The position numbers and the translations under genes were made by a program. The notes beneath the pieces were generated by a model. The model was not told where the DNA came from. It made no database searches and saw only the letters and a list, made by a program, of their open reading frames with translations. From Catellatospora sp. IY07-71 (lineage in GTDB: Bacteria; Actinomycetota; Actinomycetes; Mycobacteriales; Micromonosporaceae), in assembly GCF_018326265.1 (NCBI RefSeq), contig NZ_AP023360.1, positions 3,215,501 to 3,279,500 of the forward strand: a stretch of DNA of 64,000 nt, in the 5' to 3' direction. Below, one piece after another: positions 15,839 to 24,600 of the stretch. The stretch's first letter is position 1; every line of letters begins with the position of its first letter.

Positions 15839-17221
15839 ATGCGGTCAGACACGTCCCTGGCCAGGGCCGCCGCGGCAGGAGACCGGGAAGCCTTCGACCG
15901 GCTGTACCGCATGTACCGCCCCGGCCTGCTCGGCTTTGTGTACCGGCAGGTCGGTGACCACCACCTCGCCGAGGACCTGGTGCAGGAGACCTTCCTGATC
16001 GCCTGGCGGGACCTGGCCAAGCTGCGTGATCCGCAGGCGGTGCGGACCTGGCTGTTCTCCATCGCGTACAAGCGGTCCATGAGCGCCGTGGCGCAGACCG
16101 TGCCCGCGCCGCTGCCCGACGCCACGCTGCTGCCCGACGACGCCCCCGGCCGCCATCCCGAGCGCGCCGCCGAGCAGCGCGAGGCCGCCGAGCTGGTCTG
16201 GGCCGCCGCGCACGGCCTCCAGCCGCGCCAGCGCGCCGTGCTGGAGCTGGCCGTGCGCTGGGAGCTGTCCAGCCGGGAGATCGGCGAGGTGCTCGGCGTC
16301 GGCACCGCCCACGCCGCGGTCCTGGTGCACCGCTCCCGGACGGCCCTCGGCGGCGCGGTGCGCACGGTGCTCATCGCCCGCCGGCACGGCCGCTGCGCCG
16401 GGCTCGACGCGATCGTGCACGGCCGCCGCCGGCTCACCTCCCGCGAGCGCTCCCGCGTCGAGCGGCACGTGCGCGACTGCGGCCAGTGCCGCCGCCTCAG
16501 CGCGCACAACGGGGCGTACGCGCTGCTCGCCGCGCTGTTCGTGCTCGCCGACGGGCCGGTGCCCGGCGCCGCGCCGGTGCGGACCGCGGGGTGGTCGCTC
16601 GCGCTGCCCGCCAAGATCGCGTTCGCGTGTGCCGCGACGGCGGCCGTGGTGGCCGGGGTGTACGCGATCGGCCCGCTGCCCGGCGGCGCCGAGGTCGACG
16701 GCACGGGCCTGGCCGCGGCGGTCACCGGGCCCGTCGGGTCCACGCCGGGCGCCTCCGTCGCGCCGTCGTCGGCGTACCCGAGCGTCGCCGCCTCGCCCAC
16801 GCTGTCGCCGTCGGCGAAGCCCAGCCCCAGCAAGGCGCCGACCACCCTGGAAGGGCAGATGCTCGCGCTGGTCAACGACGCCCGCCGGAAGGCCGGCTGC
16901 AAGGCGCTGCGGGCCGAGCCGAAGCTGGACAAGGCGGCCCGCGGGCACAGCGCCGACATGGCCAAGCGCGACTACTTCTCCCACGAGACCCCCGAGGGCG
17001 TCACCCCGTGGGACCGCGCCCGCTCCGCGGGCTACGACACGCCCTCGGCCGAGAACATCGCCGCCGGCAACGCCACCGCCAAGGCCACCTTCCAGCAGTG
17101 GATGGACTCCAAGGGCCACAAGGCCAACATCCTGAACTGCTCGTCCAAGTCCATGGGCGTGGGCCGCGCCACCGGCGGCACCTACCGCTACTACTGGACC
17201 CAGATGTTCGGCTACAAGTGA
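15839..17221 (+). CDS. ECF sigma factor fused to zinc-finger-like motif, TM helix and CAP domain
   Basis: One uninterrupted 460-residue frame combines an ECF sigma factor (region 2 about residues 17-75, with AEDLVQETFLIAWRDL; region 4 about 115-180, with LQPRQRAVLELAVRWELSSREI and a helix-turn-helix), an HxxxCxxC motif (His210, Cys214, Cys217) like that of zinc-binding anti-sigma domains, a single membrane helix (about 258-280), a Ser/Pro-rich linker (about 290-333) and an extracellular CAP/SCP domain (about 335-460; DYFSHETPEG, AENIAAG, WMDSKGHKANIL). The layout implies a self-inhibited, membrane-tethered sigma factor with its own outside domain, which would need proteolytic release or a conformational signal (inference). 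ECF groups with fused C-terminal extensions are known; I do not recall this exact CAP-ended form. Start ATG 15839 has GGGAGG 5 nt upstream. Confidence 0.88.
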   Translation: MRSDTSLARAAAAGDREAFDRLYRMYRPGLLGFVYRQVGDHHLAEDLVQETFLIAWRDLAKLRDPQAVRTWLFSIAYKRSMSAVAQTVPAPLPDATLLPDDAPGRHPERAAEQREAAELVWAAAHGLQPRQRAVLELAVRWELSSREIGEVLGVGTAHAAVLVHRSRTALGGAVRTVLIARRHGRCAGLDAIVHGRRRLTSRERSRVERHVRDCGQCRRLSAHNGAYALLAALFVLADGPVPGAAPVRTAGWSLALPAKIAFACAATAAVVAGVYAIGPLPGGAEVDGTGLAAAVTGPVGSTPGASVAPSSAYPSVAASPTLSPSAKPSPSKAPTTLEGQMLALVNDARRKAGCKALRAEPKLDKAARGHSADMAKRDYFSHETPEGVTPWDRARSAGYDTPSAENIAAGNATAKATFQQWMDSKGHKANILNCSSKSMGVGRATGGTYRYYWTQMFGYK

Positions 17222-17353
17222 CCCGCACGTGATCTTCGCCGCAGGGCGGGGGCGCGCGGTCGTCGCGGGCCTAGGCTGCTGGACATCTGGTACCGAGGGA
17301 CCGGGTGGGCGGCGACCGGACGGCGGCGACCAGGCCCGGGGAAGGCGTGGCGC

Positions 17354-18118
17354 ATGGACTGGACGCTCGGCCTCGGCGAGTCGCTGGTGGTGCTGGCCGC
17401 GGGCGCGGCGGCGGGTGGCATCAACGCGGTGGTCGGCTCCGGCACGCTGGTGACCTTCCCGGTGCTGCTGGCCCTGGGCTACCCGCCGGTGGTCGCCAAC
17501 GTCTCCAACACCGTCGGCCTGGTGCCGGGCTCGCTGTCCGGGGCGTACGCCTACCGCAAGGACCTCGCCGGGCACGGCCCGCTGCTGCTGCGCCTCGGCA
17601 CCGCTTCGGTGCTCGGCGCGATCGTGGGCGCGGTGCTGCTGCTGTGGCTGCCGCCGGGCGCGTTCAAGGCGATCGTGCCGGTGCTGATCGGCCTGGCGCT
17701 GGTGCTGGTCGTGGCGCAGCCGTGGCTGGCCCGCAGGCTGGCCGCCCGGCAGCCGGACCGCGCGCACCGGGTCGGGCCGCTGCTGCTGCTCGGCGTCTTC
17801 GGCGCGGGCGTGTACGGCGGCTACTTCGGCGCGGCCCAGGGCGTGCTGCTGCTCGGGCTGCTCGGCGTGCTGCTGTCCACCGACCTGGTCTGGGTCAACG
17901 GCATCAAGAACCTGCTGGCCGGCCTGGTGAACGGGGTCGCCGCGCTGCTGTTCATCGCGCTCGGCATGGTGGCCTGGCAGCCCGCGCTGCTGATCGCGGC
18001 CGGCTCGGTCGCCGGCGGCCTCGTCGGCGGCCGCTGGGGCCGCCGCCTGCCCCCCACCGCCCTGCGCGCCCTCATCGTCGTGATCGGCCTCGCCGCCATC
18101 CTCCAACTCCTCACCTGA
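17354..18118 (+). CDS. TauE/SafE-family (TSUP) sulfite/anion exporter
   Basis: A 254-residue integral membrane protein with about eight hydrophobic segments in two related halves. The family hallmarks are the first-half GGINAVVGSGTLVTFP and NVSNTVGLVPGSLSG and the second-half YGGYFGAAQGVLLL and NGIKNLLAGLVN. Relatives export sulfite, sulfoacetate or other small organosulfur and carbon anions; the substrate is not predictable. GGGAAGG lies about 10 nt upstream of ATG 17354. A family D inverted repeat follows at 18158. Confidence 0.87.
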   Translation: MDWTLGLGESLVVLAAGAAAGGINAVVGSGTLVTFPVLLALGYPPVVANVSNTVGLVPGSLSGAYAYRKDLAGHGPLLLRLGTASVLGAIVGAVLLLWLPPGAFKAIVPVLIGLALVLVVAQPWLARRLAARQPDRAHRVGPLLLLGVFGAGVYGGYFGAAQGVLLLGLLGVLLSTDLVWVNGIKNLLAGLVNGVAALLFIALGMVAWQPALLIAAGSVAGGLVGGRWGRRLPPTALRALIVVIGLAAILQLLT

Positions 18119-18157
18119 CCGCCCCCCGCGGTGATCGTTCGCGCGCGGGCCTTCCCC

Positions 18158-18236
18158 ATGATCGTTCGACTTGCCTGGCACCTGGGCGTATCTTGAGCGC
18201 GCTTTCGCCCGATTGCCTGGCAAGTCGAACGATCAT
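18158..18236. repeat. Family D inverted repeat with conserved interior (copy 1, + orientation)
   Basis: A 23-bp arm starting ATGATCGTTCGACTTGCCTG (18158-18180) pairs, with one mismatch, with an arm ending GGCAAGTCGAACGATCAT (18214-18236). The interior contains GGGCGTATCTTG and CGCTTTCGCCC, which recur in reverse orientation in copy 2 at 53544. The element lies between convergent genes. Confidence 0.8.
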
Positions 18237-18287
18237 CGCCGGGCGGCCCGGCGGGCGGCCCGGCGGCCGGGCGGGCGGGGCGGGGGG

Positions 18288-18851
18288 TCAGGGGGTGGGG
18301 CGGGCGGCGGCGGCTTTGCGGGCGCGGTAGGCGGTGACGGCGGCGCGGTTGCCGCAGCCGGTGTCGCAGAAGCGCTTCGAGCGGTTCTTGGACAGGTCGA
18401 CCACGACGTTGCCGCAGCCGGGCAGCTCGCAGATGCGCAGGCGGCTCAGCTCACCGGCACGTACCACGTCGACCAGCGCCATCGCGGCCTCGACCGCCAT
18501 CCGGGCGGCCAGCGGCGCGTCGGACGGGGTGGCGTGCAGGTGGTAGTCCCACTCGTCGTGCTTGACCAGCTGGGGGAGCGCGTTCGTCTCGCGCAGCAGC
18601 GCGTTGACGATCTCGACGATCTCATCCTTGCCGGCCTCGCCCAGCTCCCAGATCCGGCGCAGCCGGGGGCGCAGCTCGTGCACCCCGCGCAGCTCGGCGG
18701 CGGTGTGTTCGCGGCGGCCGGTCCACCCGTACGCCTGGAAGAACTCGTCGAGCGCGGCCATGTCGGGCAGCTTCTCGCCGTCGGAGCCGGCGGTGTTGAC
18801 CAGCGCCGCCGCCGCCACGAGCGCCACCTCCGTGTCATGGGCAAAGAGCAT
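18288..18851 (-). CDS. CGNR zinc-finger/ABATE-domain regulator
   Basis: A 187-residue protein of the actinobacterial CGNR family: an N-terminal helical ABATE (putative stress-sensing) domain (about 1-130) and a C-terminal CGNR zinc finger with CELPGCGNVVVDLSKNRSKR and FCDTGCGNRAAVTAYRARK (about 140-182). Members are thought to be DNA-binding regulators. ATG 18851 with AGGAG 5 nt upstream is preferred over the TTG at 18866. It is transcribed divergently from the EamA transporter gene, and a TTGAC-TCCT-GTCAA dyad (18853-18866) overlaps both its ribosome binding site and the -35 of the transporter promoter, so it may regulate that transporter (inference). Confidence 0.82.
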   Translation of the reverse strand: MLFAHDTEVALVAAAALVNTAGSDGEKLPDMAALDEFFQAYGWTGRREHTAAELRGVHELRPRLRRIWELGEAGKDEIVEIVNALLRETNALPQLVKHDEWDYHLHATPSDAPLAARMAVEAAMALVDVVRAGELSRLRICELPGCGNVVVDLSKNRSKRFCDTGCGNRAAVTAYRARKAAAARPTP

Positions 18852-18852
18852 C

Positions 18853-18882
18853 TTGACTCCTGTCAACGGGCTCGGCTACTGT
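18853..18882 (+). promoter_or_regulatory. Promoter and dyad for the EamA transporter gene
   Basis: -35 TTGACT (18853-18858) and -10 TACTGT (18877-18882), 18-bp spacer. The perfect dyad TTGAC-TCCT-GTCAA (18853-18866) covers the -35 and sits in the leader of the divergent CGNR gene. Confidence 0.55.
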
Positions 18883-18962
18883 CATGAGCATAGCGATGTT
18901 TTGCTTATTACGCGGTACGCCGGCCCCGGCCGCGACGCGTGCTCCGAACCGAGGTGAATTCC

Positions 18963-19943
18963 ATGCAGACCCAACGTTCCGCAGGTGTCGGCCTGGGCCT
19001 GGCCCTGCTGTCCGCGGCCACGTTCGGGACGTCCGGCACGTTCGCCCGCTCGCTGATCGAGGCGGGCTGGTCGGCCGAGGCCGCGGTCGCGGCGCGGGTG
19101 GGCATCGCCGCCCTCCTGCTCGCCGTGCCCACCGTGCTCGCGCTGCGCGGCAGGTGGCACGTGCTGCGCCGCAACCTGAGCAGCGTCGGCCTGTTCGGGC
19201 TGCTCGCCGTCGCGGGCGCACAGGTCGGTTTCTTCAACGCCGTCCGGTATCTACCCATCGGGGTCGCCCTGCTCCTGGAGTACCTCGGCATCATCCTCGT
19301 CGTGTTCTGGATGTGGGCGCGGCACGGCCAGCGCCCGCGCCGGCTGACCCTGGCCGGGTCCGCCGCGGCCATGGTGGGCCTGTTCTTCGTGCTGGACCTG
19401 ACCGGATCCGACCGCATCGACCCGGTCGGCGTGCTGTGGGGCCTGGGCGCGGCGGTCGGCCTGGCGGCGTACTTCGTGCTCTCCGCGCGGGTCGACGAGC
19501 AGCTGCCGTCGGTCGCCATGGCCAGCAGCGGCATGGCGGTGGGCGCGGTGGTGCTGCTGGCGCTGGGCGCGTTCGGCGCGCTGCCGCTGCGGGCGCACTT
19601 CGGCGACGTGGTGTTCGCCGGGGAGACGGTGAGCTGGCTGGTGCCGATCGTGGGGCTGTCCCTGGTCGCCGCGGTGATCTCGTACGTGGCCGGCATCGGC
19701 GCGGCCCGGATCCTGGGCGCCCGGCTGTCCTCGTTCGTCGGGCTGACCGAGGTGCTGTTCGCGGTGCTGTTCGCCTGGCTGTTCCTGGGCGAGCTGCCGG
19801 TGCCGGTCCAGCTGCTGGGCGGCGCCCTGATCATCGGCGGCGTGATCCTGGTCCGCATCGACGAGCTGCGCGCCCCGGACCCGGCGGTCGCCGAGCCGCT
19901 CCCGTCCCGGCCCGAGCCGGCACTCGCGGGCTGGCCCCGCTGA
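18963..19943 (+). CDS. EamA/DMT-superfamily transporter
   Basis: A 326-residue membrane protein with ten predicted helices arranged as two EamA repeats (about residues 8-142 and 155-295), as in RhaT/YdcZ-type drug/metabolite exporters. Features include FGTSGTFARSLIEAG near the N-terminus and the repeat-2 signature FVGLTEVLFAVLFAWLFLGE. The cytoplasmic tail after residue 297 is Pro/Ala-rich. GAGGTGA 6 nt upstream fixes ATG 18963. It is divergent from the CGNR regulator. The substrate is unknown; relatives export amino acids, purines or drugs. Confidence 0.86.
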   Translation: MQTQRSAGVGLGLALLSAATFGTSGTFARSLIEAGWSAEAAVAARVGIAALLLAVPTVLALRGRWHVLRRNLSSVGLFGLLAVAGAQVGFFNAVRYLPIGVALLLEYLGIILVVFWMWARHGQRPRRLTLAGSAAAMVGLFFVLDLTGSDRIDPVGVLWGLGAAVGLAAYFVLSARVDEQLPSVAMASSGMAVGAVVLLALGAFGALPLRAHFGDVVFAGETVSWLVPIVGLSLVAAVISYVAGIGAARILGARLSSFVGLTEVLFAVLFAWLFLGELPVPVQLLGGALIIGGVILVRIDELRAPDPAVAEPLPSRPEPALAGWPR

Positions 19944-19961
19944 CCGCCCGGCGGCCGTGCG

Positions 19962-20031
19962 TTTGATCGCGGTCTCGTGTCAGAAGGTGGGCTGGGAGCC
20001 GAGGTTTCGACACGAGACCGCGATCATGATC
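19962..20031. repeat. Family C inverted repeat (copy 2)
   Basis: GATCGCGGTCTCGTGTC(A/G)AA (left arm, about 19965-19985) pairs with TTTCGACACGAGACCGCGATC (right arm, about 20005-20025; an arm of about 20 bp). It is followed by a second GATC (ATGATC). It lies 20 bp after the EamA stop codon and may act as its terminator, though no T-tract follows. Confidence 0.78.
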
Positions 20032-20163
20032 AGGGCCGGCGGTGTGCGGGGAGCGCGCCGGGGAGCCGCCGGAGGGTGGCCCCGGAAGCCGGGAAGGGCG
20101 CTCAGCCGCCGGGGATACAGTGGTAGGCCGCTGACCTGGGGAGATCGCTCATAGGAGCGCGGA

Positions 20164-21567
20164 ATGCAGGCCGATACCGCCGACCGGCCGCGACGACCGT
20201 CGATGGCGTTACGGCACCGGGTGCGAGCCCGCTGGAACGCTGCGTCGTGGCCGCACCCGGCCTGGGTGCTCGCGCCGCTGGCCCGGGTCGGGCCGCGGCT
20301 GACCGTCGCCTTCCTCTCGGTGGCGCTGCTGCTGCCGCTGATCGGCCTGGTCGCGGTGGACGAGCAGTACCGGGCCAGCCTGCACGCGGCACAGATCGAG
20401 GCCGAGAACGTCGCCGAGCAGGTCGCGCACACCGTGGCTCAGCCCGCCGAACCCGGCCGCCCGGTGCTCTACGAGCAGCCCGCGCAGCTGCAGCGCTACG
20501 TCAGCGGCGTCCAGCGTGACGACGGCCGCGACCTGGAGATAGTCGGCCTGGACCGGCGGATCCTGGCCGACGCGCTGCCGGACGACCAGGGCCGCCTGTT
20601 CACGCTCGACGGCGGCGGCGAGGTCGCCGCGACCATGCGCGACGGGCAGCCACGCTCGTTCCTGGAGGTCAGCCCCGACTTCCCGGAAGGTATCGAGGTG
20701 ATGGCGGTGCCGCTGCGCGCGGCGCACGACCGGATCGTCGGCGCGGTGCTGCTGGAGTACACGCCGCTGCACCGGGAGCTGCTCGCCGCGGGCGGCGTCA
20801 CCCGGCAGGTCATCGCGGGCGCGAGCCTCACCGGGATGGCGGCCGCGCTGCTGCTCGGCTACCTGCTTTCCCGAGGGCTGGTGCGGGACCTGCGCGGGCT
20901 GACCCGGACGGCGCACCTGCTCGCCGCGGGCGACGACGCGGCGCGGGCCCGGGCCGGTTCGCGCGGCGAGCTGGGTGAGCTGGCGGCGGCGTTCAACGAC
21001 ATGGCCGGGCGGATCGCGGCGCAGAAGGCGACCCTGACCGAGCTGGCCGTACGCGATCCGCTGACCGGCCTGCACAACCGGCGCGCGTTCACCCAGCGGC
21101 TGGACGAGGCGCTGGCCCGGTCCCGGCGGTCCGGCGCGCCGGTGGCGCTGCTGATGCTGGACCTGGACCACTTCAAGGACGTCAACGACCGGTACGGCCA
21201 CCCGGCCGGGGACCAGGCGCTGCGTACCGTGGCCGCGCTGCTGGCGCGGGAGCTGCGGGCGGTGGACGTGGCGGCGCGGCTCGGCGGGGAGGAGTTCGGG
21301 GTGCTGCTGCCCGGCAGTGACCAGGACGAGGCGGTGCTGGTCGCCGAGCGGCTGCGGGTGGCGATCGCGCGCTGCCCGATCGTGTGCGCGAGCGTGACGC
21401 TCACGGTCACCACGAGCATCGGGGTGGTGTCGTATCCGCGCTGCGCGTGCACCGCCGACGAGCTGTCACGGCTCGCCGACGAGGCGCTCTACCTGGCGAA
21501 ACGGGGCGGGAGGGACCGGGTGTGCGGACCGCCCGGACCGGATCAGGGGCCGCCAGGGCAGCGGTGA
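20164..21567 (+). CDS. Membrane-bound HAMP-GGDEF diguanylate cyclase
   Basis: Synthesises the second messenger c-di-GMP from two GTP. The 467-residue chain has a membrane helix (about 43-66), an extracellular sensor region (about 67-210), a second membrane helix (about 213-235), a HAMP linker (about 236-295) and a GGDEF domain (about 300-455). The active-site signature is GGEEF (374-378), with a complete inhibitory I-site RAVD (Arg365-Asp368) 5 residues upstream, so product feedback is expected. MLDLDHFKDVNDRYGH provides the metal/GTP motif. AGGAG precedes ATG 20164. It is followed in the same direction by the GH67-like membrane protein. Confidence 0.93.
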   Translation: MQADTADRPRRPSMALRHRVRARWNAASWPHPAWVLAPLARVGPRLTVAFLSVALLLPLIGLVAVDEQYRASLHAAQIEAENVAEQVAHTVAQPAEPGRPVLYEQPAQLQRYVSGVQRDDGRDLEIVGLDRRILADALPDDQGRLFTLDGGGEVAATMRDGQPRSFLEVSPDFPEGIEVMAVPLRAAHDRIVGAVLLEYTPLHRELLAAGGVTRQVIAGASLTGMAAALLLGYLLSRGLVRDLRGLTRTAHLLAAGDDAARARAGSRGELGELAAAFNDMAGRIAAQKATLTELAVRDPLTGLHNRRAFTQRLDEALARSRRSGAPVALLMLDLDHFKDVNDRYGHPAGDQALRTVAALLARELRAVDVAARLGGEEFGVLLPGSDQDEAVLVAERLRVAIARCPIVCASVTLTVTTSIGVVSYPRCACTADELSRLADEALYLAKRGGRDRVCGPPGPDQGPPGQR

Positions 21568-21623
21568 GCGCGGGCGCCGGTTCCGTTGGAGAATCGTGAT
21601 CAGACGTCGGTCCGTGGCACCAC

Positions 21624-21638
21624 TACTATGCGAGCGTG
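21624..21638 (+). promoter_or_regulatory. Predicted leaderless promoter of the GH67-like gene
   Basis: TACTAT (21624-21629), then 6 nt, then the GTG start (21636). There is no Shine-Dalgarno sequence. This fits a TAnnnT -10 with transcription starting at the start codon. No clear -35 is seen. Confidence 0.5.
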
Positions 21639-24600
21639 ATTCACGTTCCCCCGGTCCGGAAGCCGTACCCCCTGCTTGCCGCCGCCGTCGTCCTGCTGCT
21701 GCTCGGCGCGGGCGTGGCCTGGGGCGTCGGAGACGCGCTCGGCCTGAGCCACACCCCGGCCGCCGTGCCGCGCGAGGACCTCTCCGCCGCGCCACCGCGC
21801 ACGGTCGCCCCGGCGCCGCGGCTGACGTCGCTCACCGTGCCGGACGACCTCCGCACGACCAAGGCCGCCACCGCCGTGGCCGACGCGCTGGCCGCCCGCG
21901 GCCTGCCCCGCCCGGCCGTGACGACGGCGCCCGTGACGCCCCCTGCCTCGACCGGCACGGCGGGTGCAACGACGACGACCGGCTCGACGGCAGCGACGGG
22001 CGCCACCGGTACGGCGGGCTCGACCTCGGCAGGCTCCACGACGGCAGGCGCCACGACCGCGCAGAACGCCGGCGCACCGCCTGCCGCCGCGCCCGACCTG
22101 TCCGCGGTCCGCGGCCTGCGCGCGGGAGTGCTCGCGACCCTCGCCGCCGCGCCCGAGGCGTACCGGATCAGTGTGCGTGGGGCCGAGCTGGCCGTCGAGG
22201 GCGCCGACATGGCGGGGACCGCGGCGGGGCTGTACCGGCTGGCCGACCGGATCCGCTCCGGCGCCGAGCCGCTGCCCGCCGCCGACGTCGACCGCCTGAT
22301 CACGCCCCGGCTCGGGCTGCGGCTGACCGACGCGGGGTCGGTGGGCCGCGAGCCCGACCCGGCGCGGTTCGCCGCGGGCGACGACTACAACCTGAACACC
22401 GACGTGGTGAAGGAGGCGCTGCTGCCCCGGGCGCCGTGGGTGGACGCGAACGCGGTGGCGCGCATCGACGCGCAGTTCCGGCAGTTCGTCGACCACTCGG
22501 TGGCGCAGGGCTACAACGGCGTGGTGGTGCCCGGTTTCCTGGAGTACGTGACGTTCGCCAAGGTCGGCGACGGCCGCGCCGTCTACCCGGCCGGGGACAC
22601 CCACGTCGAGCAGGCCAGGGCGATGGTCGCCGCGTTCGGCCCGGTCTTCCGGTACGCGGAGGACATGGGCGTGAAGGTCTTCATGCTCACCGACATGCTC
22701 GCGGTGTCGCCGCCGCTGGAGGCGTACCTGACGCGGACCGTGGGCGGCCTGGACGTGGCCGACCCCCGGCTGTGGGCCGTCTACCAGGCCGGGCTCTCCG
22801 AGCTCTTCGAGAGCATGCCCTTCGTGGACGGGCTGATGATCCGCATCGGCGAGGGCGGCGAGGTGTACGCCGAGGACGGCTGGGACTACTCGTCCAAGCT
22901 CGCGGTCACCACCGACGCGTCCGTGCGCGCGATGCTGCGGGCGATGCTCGACACGGCGGGCGCGGCGAACAAGGAGGTCATCTTCCGCACCTGGACCGTG
23001 GGCGTCGGCGCGGTGGGCGACCTGCACACCAACCCGGAGTCGTACGCGCAGGTGCTGGGCGGGTTCGACGACCCGCACCTGATCGTGTCCACCAAGTACA
23101 CCCTCGGCGACTTCTACAGCCACCTGCCGCTGAACACGACCCTGCTGCAGGGCGAGCACCGGCGCATCGTGGAGTTCCAGGCCCGGCGGGAGTTCGAGGC
23201 GTTCGGCTCGCTGCCCAACGACCTCGGCCCGCTGCACCGGCAGGCGCTGCGCGAGTTCCTCGCCGCCAACCCGAAGGTCGAGGGCGTCTGGAACTGGACC
23301 CAGGACGGCGGCCCGCTGCGCGCGGGTCCGATGTCGCTCTACCTGCGCACCGGCTTCTGGCAGCTGTACGACCTGAACACGTACGCCGTCGCGCGTTTCG
23401 CGTGGGATCCGGCCGCCGACCCGGCGCAGGTCACCGCGGACTGGGCGTACCGCACGTTCTCCGGCGACCCGGCCACGGTGGCCGCGATCGGGCAGGCCAT
23501 GGCGCTGTCCCGGCAGGCGGTGACGCGGGGGCTGTACGTCGGCCCGTACGCGGACAAGACCGTGAAGGCGCTCGGCCTGGAGCCGCCGCCGATGATGTGG
23601 ATCTTCGAGTGGGACATCCCGACCGGCGACTCCGCCGCGCTGGACAGCATCTACGCGGTCACCGGCGGGCGGATCGAGGCCGCCGTCGACGAGGGCGCCG
23701 AGGCCGTCACGCTGGCCCGCCGCATGCGGGACCTGGTCGCCGCGACCGATCCGGCGACCTGGCGCGACGCCGGGCTGCGCGAGCAGTTCACCAGCACCCT
23801 GGACTACCAGGTGAACCTGTTCGAGACGCTGGGCGCGTACCGGACCATGGTGCTGCGGCACGCGCAGTGGCTGGACACCGGTTCGCGCGAGGCGAAGGAC
23901 GGCTGGCGGCTGGCCGAGACGGCCTACCAGGGCGCGCGCGACGTACACCGGCAGCGCTACGGCACCGACCTGGACCTGCCCGCGTTCAACTTCACCGCCG
24001 CCGACCTGGGCGCCGAGCGCGCCGACCGGGACCCGGCCATGGCGTGGGCGGCGCGGGCGCTGCTGGCGCTGCTCCTGGTCGTGGTGCTGCTCGGGCTGCG
24101 CGGCCGCGGCTTCGGCGGCGCGGCCTGCCGGGCGCTGCTGCTCGGCGCGGTGCGGCCGTGGCGGGTCGCCGCGCTGCCGACGCCTTCGTCGCGCGCGGAC
24201 CGGGTGCTGGTCTGGCTGATCCCGGCCGTGGTGCTGGTGGCTTCCCGGGGGGTCTTCACCTGGTTCGCCGCACCGGCGCATCTGCTGGTGACGCTCGGCG
24301 GGTGGTTGCTCTTCGCCCTGGTGGTACGCCTGATCGTCGGCAGGCGCGACCCGTTCCACCTGTGGGCCGTGGTCGGCGGCGTCGCGCTGCTGCGCAGCGT
24401 GCTGCTGCTGGCGGCGCTCGCCGGGCGGGGGCCGGGCAAGTACTGGTTCGCGTTCTGGACCGCGCCGACGCTGCGCACGGTCTACGTCACGGTCGCGTTC
24501 GCCGGGTTCTGCTGGCTGTTCGTGGCCACCGCCGTCGTCCTGCGCGACCGGTACGGCCTGCTCCGCCGCCGCGCCGTCGGCCTGACGCTCACCGCGGCGG

